Shown: piece after piece, positions 11,911-22,260 of the stretch
Position numbering within the stretch: the first letter of the stretch is position 1
Layout: the number at the start of each line of letters is the position of its first letter
Assembly (NCBI GenBank): GCA_037974665.1
Contig: CM075764.1
Span: 91,084,825 to 91,148,824 of the forward strand
Reading direction: 5' to 3'
Length of the DNA stretch: 64,000 nt
DNA from: Ehretia macrophylla
Taxonomy: Eukaryota; Streptophyta; Magnoliopsida; Boraginales; Ehretiaceae
Translations under genes and position numbers: made by a program
The notes under the pieces: model-generated
Told to the model about the DNA's origin: nothing
What the model saw: the letters and a program-made list of their open reading frames with translations, nothing else
The model's database searches: none

Positions 11911-12411
11911 GTTGTCACTGCTGGTTAAGTACATGCATGTCCATAGTGTAGACGCGGGTTTAATTCCCCAAAGGCGTGTAGATTTTTCTGATGAGTTTTA
12001 TTTGGATTCAGCGTGTTTAGCCGTGTATTTATTATATGCAGTAACTTTCAGTACCAACAGCTTGGTCTAGTGGTTAAGCGCATTCTTTAAGTATTTGAAG
12101 TCTTGGGTTTGAACCCTATAACAGTGTCAGTTTGTTTTTCCAATTTTGTTCAGCTGTTATAAGAAACTGGCTAGCCGCACTTTATTAATATGCAAATTTT
12201 CGATTTGGTTCAAATGGCTAAGTTAGCCTGGTGGTTAAGAGTTGGTCTAATGGTGTGTGAGGTCTTGGTTTTGAGCCCTCTATTTATGTGTTAGTTTATT
12301 TATTTTTAACTTTGTAACTAAAGACTAAAATAAAAGTTTATAAAATGAGGAAAGCATGGTTCGAACACGTAACTTTCTGCCAAATATTAGAGCTCTTATC
12401 CAGCAGCACCA
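11911..12411. repeat. Cluster of four tRNA-like modules in the Copia leader
   Basis: Four segments each pair an A-box-like and a B-box-like motif at tRNA spacing. Module 1: GCTGGTTAAG near 11920 with GGGTTTAATTCCC at 11956-11968. Module 2: TGGTCTAGTGGTTAAGCG at 12063-12080 with GGGTTTGAACCC at 12105-12116. Module 3: TAGCCTGGTGGTTAAGAG at 12224-12241 with TTGGTTTTGAGCCC at 12265-12278. Module 4 is on the minus strand: GGTGCTGCTGGATAAGAG (12410-12393) with CGTGTTCGAACC (12369-12358). None has a full acceptor stem, so they are not working tRNA genes. They may be SINE heads or tRNA-derived leader elements. Confidence 0.65.
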
Positions 12412-12535
12412 ATTCCTTTCTTGTGTCAAATTGGGACTCCTAAATTCTATATAGTTGTTGGGTTAGGTTTCATGCAAGGTTGTCTTTTGTGAAAGTTAAT
12501 TGTTTTAATATTGGACTGTTACACATACAATATAT

Positions 12536-12637
12536 GTACGTCATCAAGCTTCTGATTATATGTCTTTAGATATATTACATATAATATAATGGTTGAATTA
12601 TGTATACTGTTAAGGATATTTTGGATATATATACATA

Positions 12638-12697
<60 letters not shown>

Positions 12698-12869
12698 GTT
12701 AAAGATATATATTAATTGAAACCTGATAACAAATAGATTTGCATATATATCTTTAAAAATGAACAAACTTGTATGTATATATATCCAAAATATCCTTAAC
12801 AGTATACATAATTCAACCATTAAATTATATGTAATATATCTAAAGACATATAATCAGAAGCTTGATGAC

Positions 12870-12873
<4 letters not shown>
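12536..12873. repeat. Near-perfect inverted repeat (hairpin or MITE-like), with TA microsatellites
   Basis: Two arms of about 100 bases (12536-12637 and about 12771-12873) are reverse complements with one mismatch seen by eye. The ends are GTACGTCATCAAGC and GCTTGATGACGTAC. The loop of about 130 bases holds a TA run (12641-12692) and a smaller inverted repeat (TTAAAGATATATAT against ATATATATCTTTAA). A second TA run and a T run follow the right arm (12874-12956). It could be a foldback or MITE element inserted at TA, or a leader structure of the Copia host. Confidence 0.8.
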
Positions 12874-12955
<82 letters not shown>

Positions 12956-13257
12956 AATTAAGAAAACAAAAAATCCCAGTTTCAAGTTTTCGTTTGGGAT
13001 TTCTTTGTATATAGAACAAATCTAGGTAACCCAATTTTTCATAGGCTCTGTGGCGTTACCCATTGGCGTTGCAGTGCCATTCAGGAGCAGAATAATATTA
13101 TATATATATTGAAAATTTTAAGGTTTTAAATTATATTCTGCATTTATGTCTTTTTATCTTGAAATAGATTGATTGAAGCTTAACGTTGCCAAAGTAACCT
13201 CTTTTTTGTAGATTAATTTATTTTGAGATAATAAGATATGTGTGTTTATTATTTATG

Positions 13258-13469
13258 CGATTAATGATCGGCCCAAAGGAAGGTCATTGATTGTCCAAAT
13301 AGCAAACACACCTGTGGAAATAAATGTGTGATGATTATAAAGTTTCTATGTGAACAACACGTCGGCCCAAAGGAAGGCTGTTGTTTGACTGGATTTATTA
13401 TCAATATTTGATTTTTGCATGGAGAGTACCACTTGCAAGTTAATGATCGGCACAAAGGAAGGTCATTAA
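13258..13469 (+). promoter_or_regulatory. Three hairpins with one conserved loop in the Copia leader
   Basis: Three stem-loops, about 90 bases apart, each present GG(C/A) then CAAAGGAA in the loop, closed by a TC/GG step. Hairpin 1 (13258-13290) has outer stem TTAATGA/TCATTGA. Hairpin 2 (13351-13387) has AACAACA/TGTTGTT. Hairpin 3 (13440-13469) has TTAATGA/TCATTAA. Hairpin 2 has a different stem sequence that still pairs fully, so the pairing and the loop are kept while the stem bases change. That points to an RNA structure. The site, between primer site and gag, suggests a role in packaging, dimerisation or translation of the element RNA (inference). Confidence 0.75.
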
Positions 13470-13605
13470 TGTTGTGTTAGGTATCTTGTTAAATGGACCC
13501 ACCACTATAGTCATATAAATTTATGTCATGCATTTACGTGTTTATTTTGTTTTGACTTGTATATTTATCTTGACATAAATTTAAGTTAGTGAGCTTATAT
13601 TTTCT

Positions 13606-13658
13606 ATTTGTTCTCCATTTTTAGTTACATCTACTGTTGTTAGTATCACTGCCAACAT
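13606..13658 (+). pseudogene. gag: 5' fragment of Copia gag, cut off by the solo LTR
   Basis: The frame that reads VVSITAN here runs directly into MNSILVLND at 16180 once the solo LTR and one copy of its AACAT duplication are left out. This is the N-terminus of the gag whose main part is at 16177-17064. No ATG remains at the expected place, so the start codon is lost or lies further upstream out of frame. Confidence 0.7.
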
Positions 13659-16176
13659 TGTGACACCCGAGAATTTCACCCTAAATTTATTATAATCGTT
13701 GCATACTTATGTGCGCATTTCTACGTGCATCCTTTTTTTTGTTTAATTGTTTTTGTTATGGGTTACTATTCATAATATTTTCGACTGTTTCGAAAACTTG
13801 ATTTTAAATTTTTCCTAGGTCACTCGACATTTAAAAGGAACCAAGAAATTTTTGTTTTGAACTTTCGAGCTTAGGAGTATGCGTTTGAAAAATATTTTCC
13901 GCGAGCTTTGAATAGTGTTACGTTAGAATAGTGCTAGTATTAAATTAAAAGCATTTGTAATTGCAATTAACCATTAGTTGATCAAGATTAGAGACTAATT
14001 AGCTTATATATATTTTAGTCATACACCACATATTATATTAGCCAACTCCTTAAATTAAAACATAAGCTTATTTTAGTCATCAAAACAATTTAGAAAATTC
14101 CCTCCATGTCCCCTAGCTTGGCCGTCCACTTCAAGGAGGAAAGAGGAGAAATTTTGCTTCTTCAATCTTGCACTTTGGGCTCTTAGATTGATCTTGGGAG
14201 GATTTTGAGCAACTTAAGATCTCCAACAAGCTTCTCCATCTTCAAAAATTGTGAGGGAGTCACATTTTCTTGAGTTTTAAGTTTATGTGCATATGTTTAA
14301 TTTTCTTGATTTGTCAACTATAGCTATATAACTTGTTATGAATGCTTCCTATGAGTTATTTAATGTCTCTAGAGCTAACTTTTGAGGTTTGATAACATAG
14401 TTAATGGTTGAATGTTGAGATTGATCAAAGAGGTGATGAATAGTGCCTAGAATTAGGGTTTTGAGAAAATTTGCTAATTGGCTTGAATTGATGCCTCAAT
14501 TAGGTGCTCTAGACCTTAGGGAAGTTAGTTGAAAAGCCACGTTAGGTTGAAACACTCGAATTTGAACTTAATTGCAAAATAAGCTTACTTTAAAAAGGGG
14601 GTTTTATACGTTAAGCAATCCGGGAAAATTTGGGCATCGATTTGGATATCCTTGAGCTAAGGAAGCACTTTTGGTGCTTTCGTTTCGCGAAATTGGGGTT
14701 CGGTTAGTATGGCTATAGTTCAAACCCGTTCGGGGCTTTCCCGAACTTTTGCTTCAAAAATGAGTTTTAGTGACTTTAAAAGGTACCTTTGAGCTTAATT
14801 AGGAATACAAAAAGACTAGGGTATGATTGGGAATCTCGAACCATGCTTAGAAGAAAGAAAGCTCGGTTAAAGAAAGGGGAAATGTAGTGTTTAGCCATTT
14901 TAGTTGCATTTGAAACTTGTTGTGTGTTAGTAATGCCTTGCATTGAATATTTAGGATGTATTTAAGTTATTTGAGTAGATTATTGGAATTAGTTGTGTTG
15001 ATTGCTACTTTTGGTATCTTAAAGTTAATATCGTGCTTATATGAACTTTTATCGTGCATATATGTGAGGGCGGCCTACTTTGTCGTCCCTCTTACGTGTT
15101 ATGTGTTATATTGATTGTTTGTGACTTGTATTGGGTTGCGCAACCTCTTTCGGACATGGTAGCGTCGAGAAACACGGGCGGCGTCGGGCTTGCCGTGCTC
15201 CCTCGACTACCATGGTGCCTATTCCCTTTCTCGCTGAGGCATACTCCACTACCCCAGAGGCGTGGTTCACCTGCTGGGCATGGACCTACCTCGGGAGAAA
15301 GGGTCGTAGGATCGGGATACATCCGGAGTATCCCAATTGTTGGTGTTTGGGGTTTGCCGGCATGTTCGTGATGCTCGTGGTTCGTGGTTCGTGATCAAAG
15401 ACTTGGAAGTGGAACCGTATCCTTTTTAAAGTGATTAATTGCTTGGCTTATTGTCTTGTTGGTTTATGTGGATTATATATGTTTTCTTGTATTTGCATAT
15501 CATATTGCACGTTGGCATGTTGCATCACCTCCCTCGCTGGGCAACTTAGTTGCTCATTCCTCATTTAATATGTTTCAGGTGAAGCTGAGGTGAATCCTCA
15601 GCTGATAGAAGAAGAGGAAGAAGTGCTAGTTAAGCAATTTCAGTGACTTCTTGTGTGATAAGGTTGTCTAACATGAGAAGCTTTCTTGGAGTTGTTGTTG
15701 ATTGCCTTTTTGTGACCTTGGGGTCTTGAGTATAAATGGTGAATGTAATAATTTGTAATCTTGTATGTTGGATATAAAGTGGAATGACATGTAATAATCC
15801 ATAGTAAACTTATTCTTTTGCATGCTTGTGTGATTAACAAACTTGGAAGTAGAACTTGGCTATTGTTGTATCTAATTACCTATAGTTAAAATTAGAAATG
15901 CTTTGCTTGCTTGTGTGTTATATGTAATTGTTGTTCCGAGGCTCAGATGGCCTTGTGATCGCGGGTGGCCCATAAAAATCTTGGAGGATTGGTTATAAGA
16001 GTTGCTGTTTGTGGATCTAGCATCATGGGTGTCTTTGTACAGGTACCAGTTTAGTCCTATAAACAGGGGAGACTCCGTCCGTTTTCCCCTAAAATTTTTG
16101 TGCCCGGGGTTTGGAATTGGGTGAGAATAGCATGATAAATAGGAGTCCCGGTCTCGTGAGGGATCGGGGCGTTACA
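13659..16176 (+). mobile_element. Gypsy-type solo LTR nested in Copia gag
   Basis: A 2518-base unit beginning TGTGACACCC and ending GGGGCGTTACA, flanked by a perfect 5-base duplication AACAT (13654-13658 and 16177-16181). There is no primer site, polypurine tract or second LTR, so this is what recombination between two LTRs leaves behind. The ends are typical of plant Gypsy LTRs. The ORFs inside (such as those around 15054-15394) have no known domain and are probably chance frames in a GC-richer patch. The first 22 codons of the ORF that starts at 16111 belong to this LTR and not to gag. Confidence 0.9.
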
Positions 16177-17064
16177 AACATGAATTCAATTCTTGTGCTT
16201 AACGACACAAACTTTAAGAGCTGGAAAAAGAACATGCTATTAGTTCTCGACTGCATGGATTTAGACTATGCAATAAGAAAAGAACAACCCACTCCTCTTA
16301 CGGATGCAAGTTCATCTGAGGACAAAGTAAACTTTGAGAAATGGGATCGTTCAAATCGCCTTAGTCTAATGATGTTAAAAAAAAGCGTTCCAGAAGCATT
16401 CAGGGGCAGTATGTCCGATGAGGTAACTGCTAAGGGTTTCTTTAAAGAAATAGTGAAAATGTTCGCTAAGAATGAAAAGGCTGAGACAAGCAAGCTTTTG
16501 GCTGATCTTATCCAGATGAGGTATCAAGAAAAAGGAAACATAAGGGAGTACATTATGGAGATGTCTAACATCGCTTCTAAACTCAAGGCACTAAAGTTAG
16601 AGCTGTCTGACGACTCGCTCGTGCATCTAGTACTTATATCCCTTCTTGCACACTACGGACAGTTTATTGTGAGTTATAACACTCAAAATGATAAATGGTC
16701 TCTTAATGAGCTCATTTCCCACTGTGTGCAAGAAGAGGATAGCTTGAAGCGAGACAAGACTGAAAGTGCTCATATGACAACTACCTCAAAGAACAATAAG
16801 CGAAAAGGGAATAATAATACAAATGCTACAGTGGGAACTTTACAACCCAACAAGCAACAAAAGATGCAGGATCAGGAATTCACCTGCTACTTTTGCAAGA
16901 AACCTGGGCATGTGAAGAAGGATTGTTCTAAGTACGTCGCATGGCGTGCGAAGAAAGGTACACTTCTCACTTTGGTTTGTTCTAAAGTTAATTTAGCTTC
17001 TGTACCTATTGATACTTGGTGGGTGGATTCTAGTACTACAACTCACACAAGTATGTCTTTGTAG
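16177..17064 (+). pseudogene. gag: Copia gag (main part) running into the protease start
   Basis: Open for about 295 codons after the solo LTR. It holds the Copia gag domain (LNDTNFKSWKKNMLLVLDCM, MLKKSVPEAFRGSM, LLADLIQMRYQEKGNIREYI), a basic linker, one intact CCHC knuckle (CYFCKKPGHVKKDC, near 16888-16930), and then WWVDSSTTTH at 17019-17050, which corresponds to the protease D-S/T-G site with Gly replaced by Ser. The frame stops at 17064. Gag would build the particle and bind element RNA. The 5' end is separated by the nested LTR, so the gene is broken at both ends. Confidence 0.88.
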
Positions 17065-18141
17065 GGATGCCTGTGGAGTCGACCACCAAGTGATACTGAA
17101 AGATTCATCTATTTGGGTGATGACAAAGCAGTTCCAATTGAAGCAATTGGGATATTTAGATTATCTTTCAATATTGGTTATTTTATTGAATTAAGAGAGA
17201 CATATGTTGTATCGTCATTTAGACGGAATTTGGTTGTTGTTTCTGTTTTAGACAAATTTGGTTATTCTTGTTCTTTTGGAACAATAAAGTTAGTCTTTAT
17301 CTTAATTCTTCTTTTGTTGCGACTGGTTTTTGATTGATAACCTTGCAAACAACTTCTAGAGGTACAAAGCGTAAATTTACAAATGAGTATTCTACAACTC
17401 TATGGCACATGCGTTTAGGTCATATCTCCGAAAGGAGAATTCAGAGACTTGTGTCAAACGAAATGCTTGAATCCCTTGATTACACAGACCATAAGGTGTA
17501 ATCACTCTGGGGAGAGGCACTAAAGACTACAGCATATATATTGAATAGAGTACCTAGTAAAGCGGTAGCTAAAACCCCTTATGAACTATGGTTAGACAAG
17601 AAGCCTAGTATCAAGCACTTACACATTTGGGGTTGTCCAACTGAGGCGAGGCCTTATAGGCCACATGAAAAGAAACTGGACTCAAGAACAATTAGCTGCT
17701 ATTTTGTTGGGTATGCTGAACGGTCGAGGGGTTATAAGATTTATGATCCCTCAACTAGGTCCCTTTTTTGAGACAGGAAATGCTAGATTTCTTGAGGATG
17801 TTGAGTTTGAGGGGGAAGATAAGGTTAGGGATATTGTCTTTGAAGATGAATCTATTCATCTTCCTTCAGTTATTATTGAGAATAATCAGCCTATTGACAT
17901 TGTTCTAGGCAACAATGAGGATTTCCATATAGACCTTCCCACTCAAAACCAGAATGTTGCTCCAGAAGAGCAAACCCAACAACCTCAAGAAGAAGTTCCA
18001 CTTAGGCGATCCACTAAAGAAAGAAGAATTGCAATTTCTAGTAATTACATTGTATTTCTTCAAAAGCATGAGTTTGACATAGGGACTATGAAAGATGATC
18101 CAATCAACTTTCAACAAGTCAAACAAGTTCAATGGAAGTAA
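17065..18141 (+). pseudogene. pol: Copia protease and integrase fragments
   Basis: Pieces in shifting frames. 17113-17337 is protease C-terminal (ETYVVSSFRRNLVVVSVLDK). 17341-17500 reads LWHMRLGHISERRIQRL, the zinc-binding start of integrase. At about 17500 the sequence jumps to [20 protein letters not shown], the end of the integrase core, so the catalytic middle is deleted. The integrase tail and linker follow to 18141 ([20 protein letters not shown], then EEVPLRRSTKERR), with one frameshift near 17765. It cannot make an active enzyme. Confidence 0.85.
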
Positions 18142-18643
18142 ATTTATTTTCCTAGTCTCAATCAGTGCCCCAAGGATGAAATTGAAAGAAATTGTGATGT
18201 TAAAGTTAAGGAAATTTACAAGATCCCTTATGCATCAGTTGTAGGGAATCTTAAGAAAATTCAAGTATGTACGTATCTGTATTATGCGTGCATAATAAGG
18301 ATGTTAGGCAGTAACTAAGGAACCCTATAATGGATCATAAAGAAATTAGAACACAAATGGGTTATAAAGAATTGATAGAGAACATAAGGTTACATGCTCA
18401 TTTATCGGAAGTCAGATCAATTGGAGATCATTAGGTATTCTGATTCCAATTTTGAGATTCGAAGACATGAGAGATCCATCAAGTGTCTAGGTACTTAAGG
18501 AAAGAATTCAGAGTAAAATAGTGTCAATTGAACATATAAGAACATACTCCACGCTTGCGGACCCGCTTATTAAATGTTTACCACCCAAGGTCTTTCATGA
18601 GCATACTGCTCATATGGGTGTTGTTTTATTTGATGGTATGTAG
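18142..18643 (+). pseudogene. pol: Copia reverse transcriptase/RNase H tail, heavily decayed
   Basis: Reverse transcriptase proper is missing. Frame-shifted scraps match the end of Copia pol: IPYASVVGNLKKIQVCT near 18220, YRKSDQLEIIRYSDSNF near 18395-18455 (RNase H start), and the polyprotein end LADPLIKCLPPKVFHEHTAH near 18560-18610. The last frame stops near 18643. Confidence 0.75.
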
Positions 18644-19103
18644 TTTTAGTGGGAGTTTGTGTTTGTCTTCAGTTTTTTTCTTTGACACTATGTATATTCA
18701 ATTTTCTGCAGAATAAAGTCGATGGTTTTATTTTCAGTTGTTACTCTAAATGTGTTATCTTTTAATTGTGGTTTAACATAAGGTCTGAGAGACTAAGGTT
18801 TGATCTCACTACGGGATAAAGTTAGGATCAATTGGAAATAGGCATGTTTGAGATCACATTACATGTAATTTCCGAGCCACACATCCATACTTGATCTATG
18901 TCATTGAATATATTTGGTATGGTGATCATTGATGGGTCCCATTACGGTGTAATATAATGAAGGCTGCTTTGGTTTGATGCTGGTATAAGAGATGGACCAG
19001 ATTGATTCAGGAAATGTTTTAAGAATAGATAGCAATTTTGTGCGCACCTATGGTTTTCAAATATAATTGTCTTTGGTATTAATTTGTAGCCCAAGTGGGA
19101 GAT
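18644..19103 (+). other. 3' untranslated part of the Copia element with polypurine tract
   Basis: Non-coding stretch between the end of pol and the 3' LTR. The polypurine tract AAGTGGGAGAT (19093-19103) abuts the LTR and would prime plus-strand synthesis. Confidence 0.75.
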
Positions 19104-19560
19104 TGCTGAGTTATTTTAATAATAACCTGATGTAGGCTTACAAATTATTCACAATATATTTGGGCTTTTATTCTAATTAGGAAATTAAAGTAATCTATTT
19201 TAGTAGATCCTAATAAGACATCTAATTTGATATGGACTCTGTAATGTATGGTATCCAATAGCAACTTGGTTTAGGGTTAGTGAGATTCTAATCAGGTTGT
19301 CTATATAAAGAGGTCTTGGTCCCCGAGACTAAACACACCATATTCTCTGTTTTCTCAAATTCTCACCTTAAGCAACATACAGCAAGAGAATCCTATTTAG
19401 TCTGTGGAAGGCCTTGCACCAAATTCTCGAAGGTTTTCCTGCTTTTATATTATTATTATCATGGATTCAGGTACGCCATTCTCATAACTTTAAATTCTAC
19501 AACCCTGATATTCTGAACGAAGTGTATGGTTTATGTGAATATATTAATTATGTTCTAACA
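19104..19560 (+). repeat. 3' LTR of the Tnt1/Tork-like Copia element
   Basis: 457 bases, TGCTGAG...TTCTAACA, the partner of 11166-11623, followed by the CTAAT duplication. The second position of the usual TGTT start is changed to TGCT. Confidence 0.95.
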
Positions 19561-19642
19561 CTAATAACCATTACAATAAAGAGAAAATAAGTCGAAACCC
19601 TATACTAAAAATAAGCGTCAAGTACAAAGGGGTTTTAAATCA

Positions 19643-19861
19643 TCAACGAGATTGAAATAAGAAAAAGTAGCAAATACGGAAATCTTCCTCAGTTGTCTCC
19701 CAATCAACTCTAATGCTAGCAATCTGTAAAATAATTGAATAATTGGGTAAAAAAAGCTCAAAGTCTCTCCACTTCCAACTTCCCTCCTCATCAACATAAT
19801 CACTCACCAACTTATGGAACTCGCCATGTGGTATCGCACGTAATTGGTTTACAAAAGTCAT
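19643..19861 (-). pseudogene. LINE ORF2 fragment (region before the zinc-binding domain)
   Basis: The minus-strand frame reads VDEEGSWKWRDFELFLP followed by a VDWETTEED segment. This resembles the stretch of plant LINE ORF2 just before the zf-RVT domain. The zinc-binding part itself is not present. The fragment lies downstream, on the minus strand, of an RNase H segment that should follow it. This is a guess from the pattern of the family, with no alignment. Confidence 0.5.
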
Positions 19862-19905
19862 TACAGAGAATGTTAATCAAATCAGAAGGTGGATTAGCCG
19901 CCTAA

Positions 19906-20364
19906 TCAAAAAGTTAAAGAACAAGTACTAGCTTGATGCGCTAACCAGTTTGCAGCACTGTTGGCATTTCTATAAATATGCCTAACATTACAGTGAGATG
20001 GAATCGGGAAAAGGGACTTAGCTTCAAGAATAATGTTGTCAATCTTCCAATTAGATGGTCCTGGAGAGTTGAAGGCGTCGACAACTGATTTGCAATCCGA
20101 TTCAATAGTGAAATTAGAGAACCCCAAAGCTGATGCAAGGCGGCAAGCTTCGAACAAAGCCATGGCTTCAGCATGGACTGCAGTCTCACAAACAAGACGG
20201 CGAGAAGAGCCGCCAACAATAGTCCCGAACTGGTTTCGACAGATAACTGCAAGGCCAGAGAGAGAACCACAGGCCAGAGAGAGAACAACATTGTGGACTT
20301 TATTTGCAGCTTGCAATGAATGATGAGCACACAAAAAGAAGGAATAGGAGTTAATTTTTCCATA
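19906..20364 (-). pseudogene. RNase H-like domain of a plant LINE (RVT_3)
   Basis: About 140 codons with the plant RVT_3 pattern: GLAVICRNQFGTIVGG, HAEAMALFEACRLASALGF, then the ESDCKSVVDAF site and a RNANSAANWLAHQAS end. Catalytic acidic residues seem present in the AEA and ESD motifs; the first Asp is missing with the N-terminus. RNase H would remove RNA from RNA:DNA hybrids during LINE copying. The 5' end runs into an A-rich stretch (minus strand, about 20365-20377). The gene is cut at its start, so it is a remnant. A host RNase H-like gene is possible but less likely. Confidence 0.65.
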
Positions 20365-20377
20365 CTTTTTTTTTTTT

Positions 20378-21140
20378 TGAGAATTCTACCATCTCAAATA
20401 GCTTACCGTCATATAATTTTCCATAAATACTTGGATTTTAGGGGAAAGATAATGCACATAGCTTGATTTTCTATGTTGATTTTGCATTATGCTCTGTGAT
20501 GTGCATGTCAAAGAAGACAACTCTTCGGAGGAGTAAATTATTTACTGTGATTGGATAACTCTCTCATTCACTTTGCAGGATAACTCACATAATATATTTT
20601 CACCAACGCCTCTTCTTTCCTTCTTCTTCCGCTGCAGGTCTTAAAGTTGAGTTGATCCTCCATTTTAATGTGTTAAATCATTGCGCTTGAGTTTGTAAGT
20701 TATGCTATGCGTGGTAGTAGGATTGACTATTTGGATAAAATGTTTTCAATGCTTTTTGTCTAAAGTATGCTTAAGAGAGAATTGTTACATTCATATAGTC
20801 CGTGAACTTAATTGTGTGTTTGAAGACTAGTGCTTGTGCTTACGAGAATTATTACTAACAAAAAGAAAACAATGCATATTTTTTTTATTGAAAGGCACGA
20901 AAATGAAACTTAACAAGAGTACTGTATTAGTTGTGTTTTATATACAAACTAGAGTATGTTTTTTTTAATTATATGCCACGCCTTTTTGAATACTTCTTTT
21001 CTTCGTTGTCTCATGTTCTTTTGAAGATTGAAATTGAAGGTTTAGACTAAAGAAAGAATGTTTGAGCATTCATCAAGTTCTTTTGCACTTTGCATGGCTT
21101 TTTGATTAAGAACGTTCTGATACTTGAAGCTTAGACAATA
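20378..21140. other. Intergenic stretch, no gene identified
   Basis: AT-rich DNA without a supported ORF, element end or RNA gene. It leads into the tandem repeat that starts near 21141. Confidence 0.5.
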
Positions 21141-21240
21141 AAGCTGCGACGGTTTACGATCCTTATTGGATGGGGAATAAATGTCAATATTATAATTCTT
21201 ATTGGTTAGAGATAAACGAATACTTGAAGCTTAAATAATA

Positions 21241-21471
21241 AGGTAGCGATTGGTACACTTGAATAGATTTGGGTAGGAATGGAATGAGCGAAGGAATGGA
21301 ATGAAATTGGGAATGCAATGAACTTGAGAATAAGAATGACATGTTTGGTATGCTCTAAGAATTAAGACTAGTAATGTGAATGAGTTGTATAAGATGACAC
21401 AATTGCTCTTTTATTATTATAGTATTAAAAATAAGAATAAATATAAAATAACCATAAACAATATAAACATA

Positions 21472-21565
<94 letters not shown>

Positions 21566-21975
21566 TTCATAATAATATTATTATATATTTAATTATTATT
21601 ATTATTATTTAATCACTATTATTTTTTTTTGTTATTATTATTATTATTATTATTATTTTCATAATAATAATTATTATTATTTTTATATTAATAATTATTA
21701 TATTTTTTAATTATTATTATTATTGTTAAAAAAATTATTTATAAAAGTTATATTATATAAGGGTATGGTAGTCAAGTTTATTCCCAAACACATAGGAATG
21801 GGTCATTCCCATGTATTTGGTAATTGGTCTGGAATGGCTATTCTCATATATGTGGGAATAGGATTCCCTTAGAAATGACATTCCCAAATTCATTCCCTCA
21901 TACCAAACATGGGAATTAAAATAGAATTAGAAATGTCATTCAATTCTCAACTCATTCTCACATATCAATCACTGC
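21241..21975. mobile_element. MITE-like element carrying an AAT/ATT palindrome
   Basis: The ends are imperfect inverted repeats: GGTAGCGATTGGTACACTTG on the left, and GGCAGTGATTGATATGTGAG as the reverse complement on the right. Sub-terminal GGAATG/CATTCC motifs are repeated on both sides. The middle (about 21472-21730) is an AAT run turning into an ATT run, which would fold on itself. No transposase is encoded. The target-site duplication is unclear. Confidence 0.5.
21472..21730. repeat. (AAT)n followed by (ATT)n microsatellite
   Basis: About 16 AAT units run straight into about 15 ATT units, then interrupted ATT units continue to 21730. The poly-Asn, poly-Tyr and poly-Ile frames are repeat translation. 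Confidence 0.95.
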
Positions 21976-22260
21976 CGAAGGCTGCGAAGATTTATGACCC
22001 TTATTGGTTGGGGATAATTGCTAATATTATGACTCTTATTGGTTGGGAATAAACGATAATATTATGACCCTTGTTGATAAATGCTGACACTTCTGACTCT
22101 TTGGTGGAGGATAAATACTAAAATTTCTGACTCTTTGGCAGATGATAAATACTAATATTTCTGACTCTTAATGGAGGATAAATGTCAATACTTCTGACTC
22201 TATGATCGAGGATAAATGCCAATATTTTGACTTTATGGCAAAGGATAAATGCCTATTTAG

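Larger units (their letters stand above)
11166..19560 (+). mobile_element. Copia retrotransposon (Tnt1/Tork-like), degenerate, with nested solo LTR
   Basis: LTRs at 11166-11623 and 19104-19560 are flanked by a perfect target-site duplication, CTAAT (11161-11165 and 19561-19565). Order inside: primer site, a 2-kb structured leader, gag (split by a 2.5-kb Gypsy solo LTR), protease fragment, integrase fragments, a short reverse transcriptase/RNase H tail, polypurine tract. Most of the integrase core and of reverse transcriptase is deleted, so the copy cannot move by itself. Without the nested LTR and its duplication it would be about 5.9 kb. Confidence 0.93.
21141..22260. repeat. Degenerate tandem repeat of roughly 40-55 bases, split by a MITE
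   Basis: Units with the core (GACTCTTATTGG)(T)TGGGGATAAATG(C)TAATATT recur at 21141-21240 and again through 21975-22260, at least eight times. They become simpler to the right (TTCTGACTCT...GGATAAATGC). The left and right blocks are homologous, so the repeat existed before the insertion at about 21241-21975. Such arrays are common in Gypsy LTRs. The sequence around 22885-22904 (TTTTGGGGGTGTGACA) looks like an LTR end, so this may be an old solo LTR; the other end was not found. Confidence 0.55.

Noticed and set aside
12057-12125. Functional tRNA gene
   Set aside because: Box A and B are recognisable but there is no acceptor stem or full cloverleaf.
15054-15394. Overlapping ORFs of 76-105 codons around 15.2 kb
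   Set aside because: They fall inside the Gypsy solo LTR in a GC-rich patch open in three frames; no conserved motif.
13659-16176. Full-length Gypsy element
   Set aside because: No internal domain, primer site or second LTR; a solo LTR explains it with its perfect duplication.
21355-21612. Poly-Asn/Tyr and poly-Ile ORFs
   Set aside because: Trinucleotide repeat translation.
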